A DNA stretch of 64,000 nucleotides. Source: Bacteroidales bacterium. Its GTDB lineage: Bacteria; Bacteroidota; Bacteroidia; Bacteroidales; 4484-276. Shown piece by piece: positions 49,922 to 58,829 of the stretch (position 1 is its first letter; each line of letters begins with the position of its first letter). A program made the position numbers and the translations under genes. The stretch covers positions 62,001 to 126,000 of the forward strand of contig DASRND010000029.1 of NCBI GenBank assembly GCA_035647615.1. The letters are read 5' to 3'. The notes beneath the pieces are model-generated. The model was not told where the DNA came from and did not search any database. It saw only the letters and a program-made list of their open reading frames with translations.

Positions 49922-51133
49922 ATGGGTGATTTTTATCAAAACGGATTGGTAACTACGCTTACCGATATGAAAAACCGGCCGATCGAAGACCTCGAAGCTG
50001 AGCTTCAGCGTTTCTCGGTGCAACGGCCCATGGGGCTAATCATTCCAAGTCTCTATTCGGAACTTGAGAATGAAGCACTCAAAACCATTGTTGACGAGCT
50101 TTGCAAGGTGCCCTATCTCTCAGAGGTGATCATCGGGCTGGACCGTGCCACCGAAAAAGAGTTTCACCATGCACGCGAATATTTTTCGCGGCTGCCCCAA
50201 AACCACCGCATCCTCTGGCACGATGGCCCGCGACTGATGGCGCTCGACAAACGGCTCAAAGAGATGAAGCTCGAACCCGACCAGATGGGCAAAGGGCGCA
50301 ACGCCTGGTACTGCTTTGGCTATATGCTCGGTTCCGGCAAGTCGGAAGCCATCGCCCTGCACGATGCCGACATAATAACCTACCACCGCTCCATGCTTGC
50401 CAAGCTGCTTTATCCGGTGGCAAACCCCTATTTTAATTACCGTTTTTGTAAAGGCTATTACTACCGCGCCGACCAGGAACATATCAAAGGCCGCGTGGTG
50501 CGTCTGCTCGTTACGCCATTGCTGCGGGCACTCAAAAAGTTCTTCGGCCCTATGGAATACCTCGAATACCTCGACAGCTTTCGCTATCCGCTGGCAGGCG
50601 AGTTTTCGATGCGCGTGGACATACTTAAAACCATCCGCATTCCCTCCGACTGGGGGCTTGAGATTGGCATCCTGTCGGAAGTGCATCGCAACAACTCCAC
50701 CAACCGCATTTGCCAGGTAGAGATTGCCGACCGCTACGACCACAAACACCAGGAGTTGTCACCCGACGATCCCGGCAAAGGACTTGCTAAAATGGTGTAC
50801 GACATCGCTATGGCCATCTTTATTAAGCTGGCGCAAAATGGGGTGGTTTTTTCGCAGGGAACTTTCCGCTCCATCCGCTCCACCTATTTCCGCATCGGGC
50901 TCGACTTTGTGGAGCAGTACAGCGCACTCTCACGGTTCAACGGTTTTAAATACGATCGCAACCAGGAGGAAGAAACGGTGATGCTATTCTCGCGACTGGT
51001 GTATCAGGCCGGCGAAGACATGCTCAACAACTGGGATTACGCCGCATTTATCCCCAGTTGGCGACGCATACAAAGCGCCATCAGAGATTTTATCCCGGAA
51101 TATTATGCTGCGGTGGAACAGGATAATAAGTAG
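49922..51133 (+). CDS. GT81 glucosyl-3-phosphoglycerate synthase-like glycosyltransferase, 403 aa
   Basis: It resembles GpgS-type enzymes, which transfer glucose from a nucleotide donor to 3-phosphoglycerate. Evidence: a GT-A N-terminal domain with PMGLIIPSLYSELENEALKTIVDEL, LSEVIIGLDRATEKE, a GKGRNAWYCFGYMLGSGKSEAIALHDADIITY segment carrying the D-A-D metal motif (148-150), and FGPMEYLEYLDSFRYPLAGEFSMRVDIL with DWGLEIGILSEV. The length is close to GpgS. It sits two genes after a HAD phosphatase and one before a GH13_18 phosphorylase, the combination known for glucosylglycerate metabolism. GT81 also contains mannosylglycerate-type enzymes, so the sugar is provisional. Confidence 0.82.
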   Translation: MGDFYQNGLVTTLTDMKNRPIEDLEAELQRFSVQRPMGLIIPSLYSELENEALKTIVDELCKVPYLSEVIIGLDRATEKEFHHAREYFSRLPQNHRILWHDGPRLMALDKRLKEMKLEPDQMGKGRNAWYCFGYMLGSGKSEAIALHDADIITYHRSMLAKLLYPVANPYFNYRFCKGYYYRADQEHIKGRVVRLLVTPLLRALKKFFGPMEYLEYLDSFRYPLAGEFSMRVDILKTIRIPSDWGLEIGILSEVHRNNSTNRICQVEIADRYDHKHQELSPDDPGKGLAKMVYDIAMAIFIKLAQNGVVFSQGTFRSIRSTYFRIGLDFVEQYSALSRFNGFKYDRNQEEETVMLFSRLVYQAGEDMLNNWDYAAFIPSWRRIQSAIRDFIPEYYAAVEQDNK

Positions 51134-51204
51134 AAAGAGGGTAAAAGATAGAGAGTAGAAGGGAGAAGATAGAGGGGAGAGGTGAGGAGTATTAATTGGT
51201 TCAG

Positions 51205-51330
51205 GGGCAAATGGCAAATTATAAATTACAAAAAAACAAATTTCAAACATTTGTAACGTGCTGGTAATTGAGTTTTGAATATTGAAATTTATTTGGGATT
51301 TGCTTCATTTTCCTTTGGGATTTACTTTTA
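51205..51330. repeat. AT-rich dispersed repeat, family P, copy 5
   Basis: Left arm GGCAAATGGCAAATTATAAA and AAAACAAATTTCAAACATTT; right arm TTTTGAATATTGAAATTTAT and TTGGGATTTGCTTCATTTTC. It lies between the GT81 gene and the GH13_18 gene. Confidence 0.6.
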
Positions 51331-51344
51331 AAGATTAATGTACT

Positions 51345-53075
51345 ATGGATGATCATCACTATAAAAACCTGAATGAGCATTTTGTAAAACATTTTTGGCA
51401 ACGGCTTACCAAAATTTATGGCCGGGAGCTGCCGCAGGAGGAGCTGCATGCTTTTCTGGAGCAGATCGATCGGAATGTAAAAGATAAAAAGCCTACCAAA
51501 AAATGGGATGAGCGCGATGTGCTGATGATTACCTACGGCGACAGCATCCGCAACGACACCGAGCCGGCGCTGCAGGTGTTGCACCGTTTTCTGAACCGCC
51601 ATCTGAAAGAGGAGTTTAGCTTTGTGCATCTGCTGCCCTTTTTCCCCTATAGCTCCGACGACGGCTTCTCGGTGATCAACTACATGCAGGTAAATCCGGA
51701 GCTGGGTGACTGGGACGACATCATCCGCCTGAGCGAAGACTACAAGCTGATGACTGATCTGGTGATCAATCACATCTCCAAAAGCAGCCAGTGGTTTCAG
51801 AATTACCTCCGCGGCGAAGGTACCGGCAAGGATTTTTTTATTGAAGAAGACCCCGCCACCGACCTCTCGTTGGTGATTCGGCCGCGCAGCCTGCCGCTGC
51901 TTACACCTTTCGAAACCAGCAGCGGCATAAAATATCTGTGGACAACTTTTAGCGACGACCAGATCGACCTCAACTTTGCCAACCCTGCCGTACTGCTCGA
52001 AATGGTGAAAGTGATTTTGTTTTATCTGAAAAATGGCGCCTCGATGATTCGCATGGATGCCATCGCCTTCCTTTGGAAGGAACCCGGTACAAGCTCTTTG
52101 CACCTGGCACAGACGCACGAAATCGTTAAACTCATGCGCGATGTGATGGAGGCCGTCGACCCAAATGCCATTCTGCTTACCGAGACCAACGTCCCCAACA
52201 AAGAAAACCTCGAATATTTTGGACACGGCGACGAGGCGCACATGGTGTATCAGTTTTCGCTGCCGCCGCTGCTGCTGCATGCGCTGCATGTTGGTCATTC
52301 CAAATATTTTAACCAGTGGGTGGCCTCTCTACCCGAGCTGCCGCCGGGGTGTACCTATTTCAACTTTACCGCCTCGCACGACGGCATCGGGATGCGTCCC
52401 CTCGAAGGGCTTCTGCCGGAAGAGGAACGCGAGTCGTTGATCTACGGCATGAAGCAAAACGGCGGCGTAATCTCTACGCGCCGCAACAACGACGGCACCG
52501 ACAGCGCTTATGAAATCAATATCACCTATTTCGACGCCATGAAGACAACCGTGCGTGGCGAAGATGACCTTCAAAAACAACGCTTCCTTGCTTCCCAAAC
52601 CATCATGCTCGAGTTGCAAGGATTGCCGGCATTTTACATTCACAGCCTTTTGGCTACAGTCAACTACCACGAAGGCGTAAACGAAACCGGCAGGGCACGC
52701 ACCATCAACCGCCGCAAATGGGACGAGCAGGAGATAGAAACCCAGCTGGCGCAGGATACCACGCATGCGGCAGTGCTCACCGAACTGAAAATACGGATCA
52801 ACATCCGCAAAAAACAAAAAGCATTTCATCCCGAGGCGCGTCAGGAAATAATCGAAGCCGGCGAAGCCTTTATTGCGCTGCGACGCTCCAGTGCCGACGG
52901 GAAGCAGCGCATCCTGTGCATCACCAACATCACTCCGCAGCAGGAGGCATCGCTGCCCAACCTTCTCGATAACCCCGAAGAAACCATCGATCTTTTCACC
53001 GGTCAAAAACCAGAAATAAGAGATGGAGCATTTGTTTTGGAACCCTATCAAACGCTTTGGCTGGAGGGAAAGTAA
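51345..53075 (+). CDS. GH13_18 sucrose-phosphorylase-like sugar phosphorylase
   Basis: This 576-residue alpha-amylase-family protein belongs to the phosphorylase subfamily. The catalytic residues are D238 in SMIRMDAIAFLWKEPGT (nucleophile), E280 in ILLTETNVPNKENLEYFG (acid/base) and D346 in FTASHDGIGMRPLEG (transition-state stabiliser). Other family features are VHLLPFFPYSSDDGFSVINY and DLVINHISKSSQWF. Members split sucrose, sucrose 6-phosphate or glucosylglycerate using phosphate, giving glucose 1-phosphate. Next to a GT81 enzyme, glucosylglycerate is the best guess, but the deciding loop residues cannot be checked here. No signal peptide, so it is cytoplasmic. It is the last gene of the cluster. 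Confidence 0.88.
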   Translation: MDDHHYKNLNEHFVKHFWQRLTKIYGRELPQEELHAFLEQIDRNVKDKKPTKKWDERDVLMITYGDSIRNDTEPALQVLHRFLNRHLKEEFSFVHLLPFFPYSSDDGFSVINYMQVNPELGDWDDIIRLSEDYKLMTDLVINHISKSSQWFQNYLRGEGTGKDFFIEEDPATDLSLVIRPRSLPLLTPFETSSGIKYLWTTFSDDQIDLNFANPAVLLEMVKVILFYLKNGASMIRMDAIAFLWKEPGTSSLHLAQTHEIVKLMRDVMEAVDPNAILLTETNVPNKENLEYFGHGDEAHMVYQFSLPPLLLHALHVGHSKYFNQWVASLPELPPGCTYFNFTASHDGIGMRPLEGLLPEEERESLIYGMKQNGGVISTRRNNDGTDSAYEINITYFDAMKTTVRGEDDLQKQRFLASQTIMLELQGLPAFYIHSLLATVNYHEGVNETGRARTINRRKWDEQEIETQLAQDTTHAAVLTELKIRINIRKKQKAFHPEARQEIIEAGEAFIALRRSSADGKQRILCITNITPQQEASLPNLLDNPEETIDLFTGQKPEIRDGAFVLEPYQTLWLEGK

Positions 53076-53241
53076 GAAGTAGGTAGAATTTAGTAGGTAG
53101 GAAGAATTCGCGGCTTGATGGGATGCAAACCTCGACCGAAGGAGGAGGATGGCAATCCTAAAGTCTTCTGTAAAGCCAGTCCTCAGCCTTCAAGTTGCAA
53201 TGCTCAGTCAACATCTTCTGCCCTCCTAAAATTTTCCTTAC

Positions 53242-53249
53242 TATTTTTG
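53242..53249 (+). promoter_or_regulatory. -7 element TATTTTTG for priA
   Basis: TATTTTTG fits TAnnTTTG, 43 bp before the priA ATG at 53293. Confidence 0.5.
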
Positions 53250-53292
53250 CCCGGCACACAGCTTATTTTAAAGGTGCAAAAAAAGAATCAGC

Positions 53293-55788
53293 ATGGAACG
53301 CATCACGCTATTTGCCGAAGTACTATTGCCGCTGCCTGTGGCCGGCACTTTTACGTACCGGGTGCCTTACGAAATGAACAGTGAGGCAGAGCCTGGGCGG
53401 CGTGTTGTGGTGCAGTTTGGCCGGCAGAAAATCTACACCGGCCTCATCCGCTCGGTGCACCAGAAGGTGCCGGAGCGATACGTCCCGAAATACATTCTTT
53501 CGGTGTTGGATCAGCAACCTGTCGTAAAGCCGGTGCAGTTCGATCTGTGGGAATGGATAGCCGGATATTATATGTGCACGGTGGGCGAGGTGATGAATGC
53601 CGCACTGCCCTCGGCGCTGAAGCTGGCCAGCGAGACGCGCATCGTGCAGCATCCCGACTTCGATGGAAAAACCGATCATCTCAACGAAAAAGAATTTCTG
53701 GTAGCCGAAGCCATCGACATACAGAAAACCCTCACCATCTCGGAGGTGTCGCGGATCGTAGAGTACAAAAAGGTGATTCCGCTCATCAAAACTTTGATAG
53801 AGAAAAAGGTGGTGCTGGTAGAGGAGGAGTTGCGCGACCGCTACCGTGCCAAGGTGGAGACTTATGTGCGCCTTTCGGCGGAATACCGCGATGAGATGGC
53901 GCTGCATCAGCTCTTTTCGGAACTCGAAAAAAAAGCCTTCCGCCAGCTCGAGGTGCTGATGACTTTTCTGCACCTGGCCGGCGCGGAAGCATACACGGGC
54001 AAAGCGCTGCCTCGCGCTGAGCTAACTGCCAATGCCGCCACAGCCCAAACGGTGACGGCGCTTGAGAAAAAAGGCGTGTTTGAAATCTTTGATGAAGTTA
54101 CCAGCCGCCTGCAAGCCTTCGATGCAGTCACCTCGCCCGACGATCTGCTGCTTACCCCGGAGCAACAGGCGGCTTTTGAAAATATTGGCGAAAGCCTGAA
54201 CCAAAAAAAGGTGACGCTGCTGCATGGCGTCACCTCCAGTGGAAAAACGGAAGTTTATATCAAGCTCATCCATCAGGTGATAAAGCAGGGGAAACAGGTG
54301 CTTTTTCTGTTGCCCGAGATCGCCCTCACCACGCAGATCATCAACCGCCTGCGCCGCTATTTTGGCGACAGCGTGGGCGTGTATCATTCCAAATATAGTG
54401 AGTTTGAACGGGTAGAAATCTGGAACCGCGTGTTGCAACATCCGGCAAACGGAGGCCCCGAACCCGGGAAATACCAGATCATTCTGGGCGCACGCTCGGC
54501 GCTGTTCCTGCCTTTCAGCAATCTGGGGCTGGTGATAGTGGACGAGGAGCACGACAGCTCCTACAAGCAATATGCTCCCGCCCCCCGCTACCTGGCGCGC
54601 GACACCGCCATTATGATGGCCAGCATGCACGGCGCAGCCACGGTGCTCGGCTCGGCCACGCCCTCCATCGAGAGTTATTACAATGCGACCTTTAATAAAT
54701 ATAACCTCACCGAACTCAAAAGCCGCTATGGCGGAATAGAGATGCCGGAAATACTGGTGGCTGACCTGCGCAACGAAACGCACCGCAAGACCATGAAGTC
54801 GCACTTCAGCTCTTTTTTATTAAAAAACATAGAGGAGGCGCTGGCGCAAAAGGAGCAGGTGATCCTGTTTCAAAACCGGCGCGGCTTCTCGCTGCGGCTC
54901 GAGTGCGACACCTGCCACTGGATGCCCTCGTGCAAGCACTGCGACGTTACGCTGATATATCATAAATACAACAACCAACTGCGCTGCCACTACTGCGGCT
55001 ACAGCGAGCGCGTGCCCGACCGCTGCCCCGAGTGCGGCCACACGGGGCTGATGATGAAAGGCTTTGGCACCGAAAAGGTAGAAGACGAGCTGGCCATCAT
55101 CTTCCCGAAAACACGCATTGCGCGCATGGACCTCGACACCACGCGCACCAAAAATGCGTATCAGAAAATCATCAGCGACTTTGAGGAGCAGCGCATCGAT
55201 ATATTGATAGGGACGCAAATGGTGACCAAAGGCCTCGACTTCGACCACGTGAGCGTGGTGGGCATCCTCAACGCCGACAACCTGCTGAGCTATCCCGACT
55301 TTCGCTCCTTCGAGCGCGGCTTTCAGCTTATGGCGCAGGTGAGTGGAAGGGCTGGGCGCAAAAACAAACGCGGCAGGGTGATCATCCAGACCTACAGTCC
55401 CCATCATGCGGTGATCCGTTATGTGATCGACAACAGCTACGATCTGATGTTCAGAAGTCAGTTGCAGGAGCGGCAGCAGTTTAAATATCCGCCTTTCTAC
55501 CGGCTGATAGAGCTACAGTTGCAGCACAAAGATGCAGCGGTGGTAAATGAAGCCGCCACCGAGATGGCCGCTCTGCTTCGACAGCGGCTCGGACAGCTTA
55601 TCCTTGGGCCGGAGTTTCCGGTGGTGCCGCGCATCAAAAACTATTTCCTGAAAAATATCCTCGTGAAGCTCGAAAAGAACGACCACACCCACCAGATGAA
55701 ACTTGTGATTGCCGAAGTCATCGACCATTTCAAAACTACAAGCACCCACAAATCCGCCCGCGTGGTGGTGAATGTGGATCCGGTGTAG
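53293..55788 (+). CDS. priA: primosomal replication restart helicase PriA
   Basis: PriA reloads the replisome at stalled forks. The N-terminal DNA-binding domain (about 1-105) starts with ITLFAEVLLPLPVAGTFTYRVP. The superfamily 2 helicase core has Walker A LLHGVTSSGKTEVYI (about residue 311-325), VIVDEEHDSSYKQ (DEEH box), VLGSATPSIES and SGRAGRKNKRGRVIIQT (motif VI). The PriA zinc-binding region with eight cysteines falls in CDTCHWMPSCKHCDVTLIYH and LRCHYCGYSERVPDRCPECGH (about 537-580). The length (831) is usual for Bacteroidota. It has its own -7 element and is not in an obvious operon. Confidence 0.96.
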   Translation: MERITLFAEVLLPLPVAGTFTYRVPYEMNSEAEPGRRVVVQFGRQKIYTGLIRSVHQKVPERYVPKYILSVLDQQPVVKPVQFDLWEWIAGYYMCTVGEVMNAALPSALKLASETRIVQHPDFDGKTDHLNEKEFLVAEAIDIQKTLTISEVSRIVEYKKVIPLIKTLIEKKVVLVEEELRDRYRAKVETYVRLSAEYRDEMALHQLFSELEKKAFRQLEVLMTFLHLAGAEAYTGKALPRAELTANAATAQTVTALEKKGVFEIFDEVTSRLQAFDAVTSPDDLLLTPEQQAAFENIGESLNQKKVTLLHGVTSSGKTEVYIKLIHQVIKQGKQVLFLLPEIALTTQIINRLRRYFGDSVGVYHSKYSEFERVEIWNRVLQHPANGGPEPGKYQIILGARSALFLPFSNLGLVIVDEEHDSSYKQYAPAPRYLARDTAIMMASMHGAATVLGSATPSIESYYNATFNKYNLTELKSRYGGIEMPEILVADLRNETHRKTMKSHFSSFLLKNIEEALAQKEQVILFQNRRGFSLRLECDTCHWMPSCKHCDVTLIYHKYNNQLRCHYCGYSERVPDRCPECGHTGLMMKGFGTEKVEDELAIIFPKTRIARMDLDTTRTKNAYQKIISDFEEQRIDILIGTQMVTKGLDFDHVSVVGILNADNLLSYPDFRSFERGFQLMAQVSGRAGRKNKRGRVIIQTYSPHHAVIRYVIDNSYDLMFRSQLQERQQFKYPPFYRLIELQLQHKDAAVVNEAATEMAALLRQRLGQLILGPEFPVVPRIKNYFLKNILVKLEKNDHTHQMKLVIAEVIDHFKTTSTHKSARVVVNVDPV

Positions 55789-55977
55789 AGGAAAACTTTC
55801 ATAAGACTCCTCTCTTCTTTACCAATGATATGTTTTTGTAGGAGTTTGAAGGGAGAAATCTACAAATCGCGATATGATTATTACCTCGGGCTGAAGTTTT
55901 GAAATTAAAAAAAAAGGGGATTGGAATAGATATTCCTTTGCTTTATTATTCGATGCTCTAATAATCGGCCTGGCGTT

Positions 55978-56520
55978 TTATTTTACCAGCTTGGAAATTT
56001 TCTTAAATTCCTCGGTGCCTGAATGGCGAAGCAATTCAAAGAGTATCGATTCGCTGGTGGTAATCAGGGCGCCTTCCTGCTGCATGCGGCGGATGGCTAT
56101 CTTTTTGTCGTTGGGGTTGCGCGAGGCCACGCAATCCTCAACCACCACTGGATGATAACCATTACCGATCAGGTCGATGCAGGTTTGCAATACGCAAACA
56201 TGTGCTTCGATGCCGGCCACGATTACATAGCGTGGGTTCACCTGCGAAAGCTGTTCGAAAAAAGCCGGCTCGTCACAGCAGCTAAAAGCCTGCTTTTCTA
56301 CAAACTCTATTTCCTGCAGCATTTCCCTGAGCGGGGCTATGGTAAAGCCCAGCCCTTTGGTGTATTGCTCGGTTACCAAGATTTTAATATCAATGGCTTT
56401 CAGCCCTTCTATCAGGATGCCTGTGCGGCGTGTAAGCTCATCGTGATCAGCAATGTGCGGATAAAGTCGTTCCTGCATGTCGATGATCAATCCTACTGTT
56501 TCGTCTGCTAATATTCTCAT
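55978..56520 (-). CDS. isochorismatase-family cysteine hydrolase, 180 aa
   Basis: I use the ATG at 56520 (MRILADETVGLIIDMQERLYPHI), since the open frame extends only into unconserved sequence. The fold is isochorismatase-like, with catalytic Asp in IDMQERL (D14), Lys in VEKQAFSC, and Cys in GIEAHVCVLQTCIDL (about C115). Members of this group (YcaC/YcgJ-like) hydrolyse various amides or ethers; some have unknown substrates. It has no signal peptide. It is monocistronic in this view, 50 bp from the BatA-like gene on the same strand; there is no sign of a siderophore or nicotinamide pathway nearby, so I do not name a substrate. Confidence 0.88.
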   Translation of the reverse strand: MRILADETVGLIIDMQERLYPHIADHDELTRRTGILIEGLKAIDIKILVTEQYTKGLGFTIAPLREMLQEIEFVEKQAFSCCDEPAFFEQLSQVNPRYVIVAGIEAHVCVLQTCIDLIGNGYHPVVVEDCVASRNPNDKKIAIRRMQQEGALITTSESILFELLRHSGTEEFKKISKLVK

Positions 56521-56569
56521 AATGTTAAGGTATTTAGTTTTTAATATTAACAACAAAGATGGTAATAGG

Positions 56570-58618
56570 TTATTTCCAGAGGCGTAGCAGCAGGATTTCT
56601 GCGAGTAAAAAGGCAAGTGCCAGCCCAACAAAAAGCTTCCAGAGCCGCACACCGCTGTTGAGTTGCGCCACCGAAGCCGTAAGCGTCCGCTGCTGCGGCC
56701 CTGCGAGTACCTGAAACTGTTGCAGGCCGGCGTCGGCCAGCGCTTCTTCGATTGCCGCAGGACTCATCGTGCGCACATCCGATTCGGTGCGATCGTAGTT
56801 AAATGCCGCCGCCGCAACCTTCTTTTCGTTGGTAATGATGTCGTAGTTGCCGGCTTTATTAATGGCTCCTTCTACATACACCAGCAGTTGCGAACCGCTG
56901 CGGCGTATTTGCGGAATGATGCCAAAGTTGCCGTCCTGGCTGGTGATGTGCACCACCTGATCCACTTCCGTAGCATCAGTTTTGAGCGGGATGGCCGCAC
57001 TTTTGCCAGCCACATAATAAAGTCTGGCAGGCGGCTGGCTTTGCAAAGCGATGTTGTAAATGGTGGGTACAAATAATGCGTGCTTTGGGAAATTGCTCCA
57101 GGCAGCTTCGAGTGGTGTGGTAGCCAGATAAACCATTCCCTGCCCTGCAGGCTCCCGTCCTAAGAAAATGTTGCCATTCTGAAGCTCGAGCAATGACTCC
57201 AGCATAGTGGTGGTATGGCGTCCAAGCGGGTAATGGCTGAATACAACCGGTAAGTCAAGATTTTCGGGTAGCGACTCAAAGACATCTTCGTAGATGCTGC
57301 TTTGAAGATTGATGCTGCTGATGCTTGTCCGCATGGTGTCGGAGGGCGCCAGCGTAACAGTTTGCAAAGTCATGAGCAGCTCGTTGTAGCTGCTGATATC
57401 GGCTTGCGGAGCCGGAAAAATCAACAGGCTGCCGCCACCTTCCACATACCTCCAAAGCTCGCGTGTAAGTCCGGTGGAAATATGCTTGATGCTGTTAAGA
57501 ACGATCAGGTTTTGATTATTAAAAGCAGCATAATCCAGATAATTTGCTTTGGCATTTGTAAGCAAAAAGGTGGAATCGCCGGCAAAAAGTGCATTCAAAA
57601 ACACGTTCTCATCGGGATCATTAATCACCAAAACAGGTATCTCGTTGCGGATGTCAAGGGTAAAATAAAATATGTCGTCGAAGGTGATGGGCGAATCGAT
57701 AATGCTCAGCTCGCCATATTGAACGCCTGTTTCGAGATTGGTAAAAGGAAGATGGATCACCGTTTCCTGGTTGGCTTGTATGTCGAAGCTGGCAACGGCG
57801 CGCTGCTTTCCTTTGATTAAAAGCTTTGCAGGGATTTTTTCCAAATTTTGATCAGAGGCATTTTTGATACTTGCCGAAAGCGTTGCCTGTTGCCCGGCAC
57901 GAAACACCGGAGCGTCAAACCAGATGCTGTCGATGTAGAGGTTGGCCACCTGATCAGCAGCTACGGGCACCAAAAAATTTTGCACTGCAGTATCTTCTAC
58001 GATATTGCCGAAATCGGCAAAGGCGGGCTGGAAGTCGGAGATAAGATAGGCTCTGGGTGCCAGCTCTCGGTCTTTGGCAAAAAGCTCGCGCTGCCGCACC
58101 ACCACCTCAGAAACTGGTCGTGTGGCAGGCGAAATCTCAACAGCATCCAGCAGCTCTGTGAACTCGTCGCGGCTTACAATGCGTTGATGTTGCGCCTCAA
58201 AGTCGTTGGTGAGCAACTGAAAACGATCGGAGCTTTTGTAGGCCTGCGCTATCTCGGCGGCTTTACCGGCAGCCTCTACCAGCAAGCTGCCATCGGGCGA
58301 TGCAGCCTGCATGCTGTAGGAATTATCAACATAAATACTTACCAGATTTCCTGCCTGCTGACGCGTATGGTTTTGGCCGGAGGGCAGATAAGGCTGTGCA
58401 AAAGCAAGCACCAGCGCCGCAATGGCCAGGATACGCATGGCCAGGATGAGCAGATGCCGCAACTGCGACTGCTTCTGCGTTTGCTGCCGCAGCTCTTCAA
58501 TAAATTTGACATTGGTAAAATAAACCTTGCGAAACCGTCGGAAATTGAAAAGATGAACAATGATAGGAATAGCAATGGCAACAAGTCCAATAAGATACAG
58601 CGGGTTAACAAATTCCAT
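56570..58618 (-). CDS. BatA-type membrane protein with vWA-like domain, 682 aa
   Basis: The start at 58618 (MEFVNPLYLIGLVAIAIPIIVHLF) matches the double-TM N-terminal domain of aerotolerance BatA-type proteins: TM1 at about 5-24, the RFRKVYFTNVKFIEEL segment, and TM2 at about 55-77. A vWA-like region follows with DNSYSM (DxSxS metal site, about residue 95-100). Long beta-rich and mixed regions fill residues 230-650, and a final TM helix (KLFVGLALAFLLAEILLLRLWK) ends the protein. The vWA domain should lie in the periplasm. A BatA-like role in envelope or oxidative-stress protection is inferred from the N-terminal domain; no MoxR ATPase is next to it. It has a -7 element. Confidence 0.82.
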   Translation of the reverse strand: MEFVNPLYLIGLVAIAIPIIVHLFNFRRFRKVYFTNVKFIEELRQQTQKQSQLRHLLILAMRILAIAALVLAFAQPYLPSGQNHTRQQAGNLVSIYVDNSYSMQAASPDGSLLVEAAGKAAEIAQAYKSSDRFQLLTNDFEAQHQRIVSRDEFTELLDAVEISPATRPVSEVVVRQRELFAKDRELAPRAYLISDFQPAFADFGNIVEDTAVQNFLVPVAADQVANLYIDSIWFDAPVFRAGQQATLSASIKNASDQNLEKIPAKLLIKGKQRAVASFDIQANQETVIHLPFTNLETGVQYGELSIIDSPITFDDIFYFTLDIRNEIPVLVINDPDENVFLNALFAGDSTFLLTNAKANYLDYAAFNNQNLIVLNSIKHISTGLTRELWRYVEGGGSLLIFPAPQADISSYNELLMTLQTVTLAPSDTMRTSISSINLQSSIYEDVFESLPENLDLPVVFSHYPLGRHTTTMLESLLELQNGNIFLGREPAGQGMVYLATTPLEAAWSNFPKHALFVPTIYNIALQSQPPARLYYVAGKSAAIPLKTDATEVDQVVHITSQDGNFGIIPQIRRSGSQLLVYVEGAINKAGNYDIITNEKKVAAAAFNYDRTESDVRTMSPAAIEEALADAGLQQFQVLAGPQQRTLTASVAQLNSGVRLWKLFVGLALAFLLAEILLLRLWK

Positions 58619-58661
58619 ACGATCGTGGCTGAGTGAGTAATGTGATACAAGATAACGGAGG

Positions 58662-58669
58662 CAAAAGTA
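58662..58669 (-). promoter_or_regulatory. -7 element TACTTTTG for the BatA-like gene
   Basis: On the minus strand TACTTTTG fits TAnnTTTG, 44 bp before the ATG at 58618, supporting that start over upstream in-frame codons. Confidence 0.5.
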
Positions 58670-58771
58670 ATTATTATCTCTGAGGCCATCTGCGCTGCCG
58701 ATGACACTCTGAAAAAGCTGCACGTTCCAAGTGCCATTTGCAATCAACCGGCAGAGCTGAAAACAAACAGC

Positions 58772-58809
58772 AAAAAGCCTGAAGAAACTGTCGCTTCCTC
58801 AGGCTTTTT
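58772..58809 (-). terminator. rho-independent terminator after nrfA
   Basis: The 15-bp arms (58772-58786 and 58795-58809) pair with one mismatch around an 8-nt loop. On the minus strand the hairpin begins 21 bp past the nrfA stop and ends in TTTTT. It could also act in the plus direction. Confidence 0.82.
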
Positions 58810-58829
58810 AGTGTTAAAATTTTAAGTCT

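Noticed and set aside
51243..52298. 351-codon open frame on the minus strand
   Set aside because: It is antisense to the GH13_18 gene and has no recognisable motif; the forward frame has all catalytic residues.
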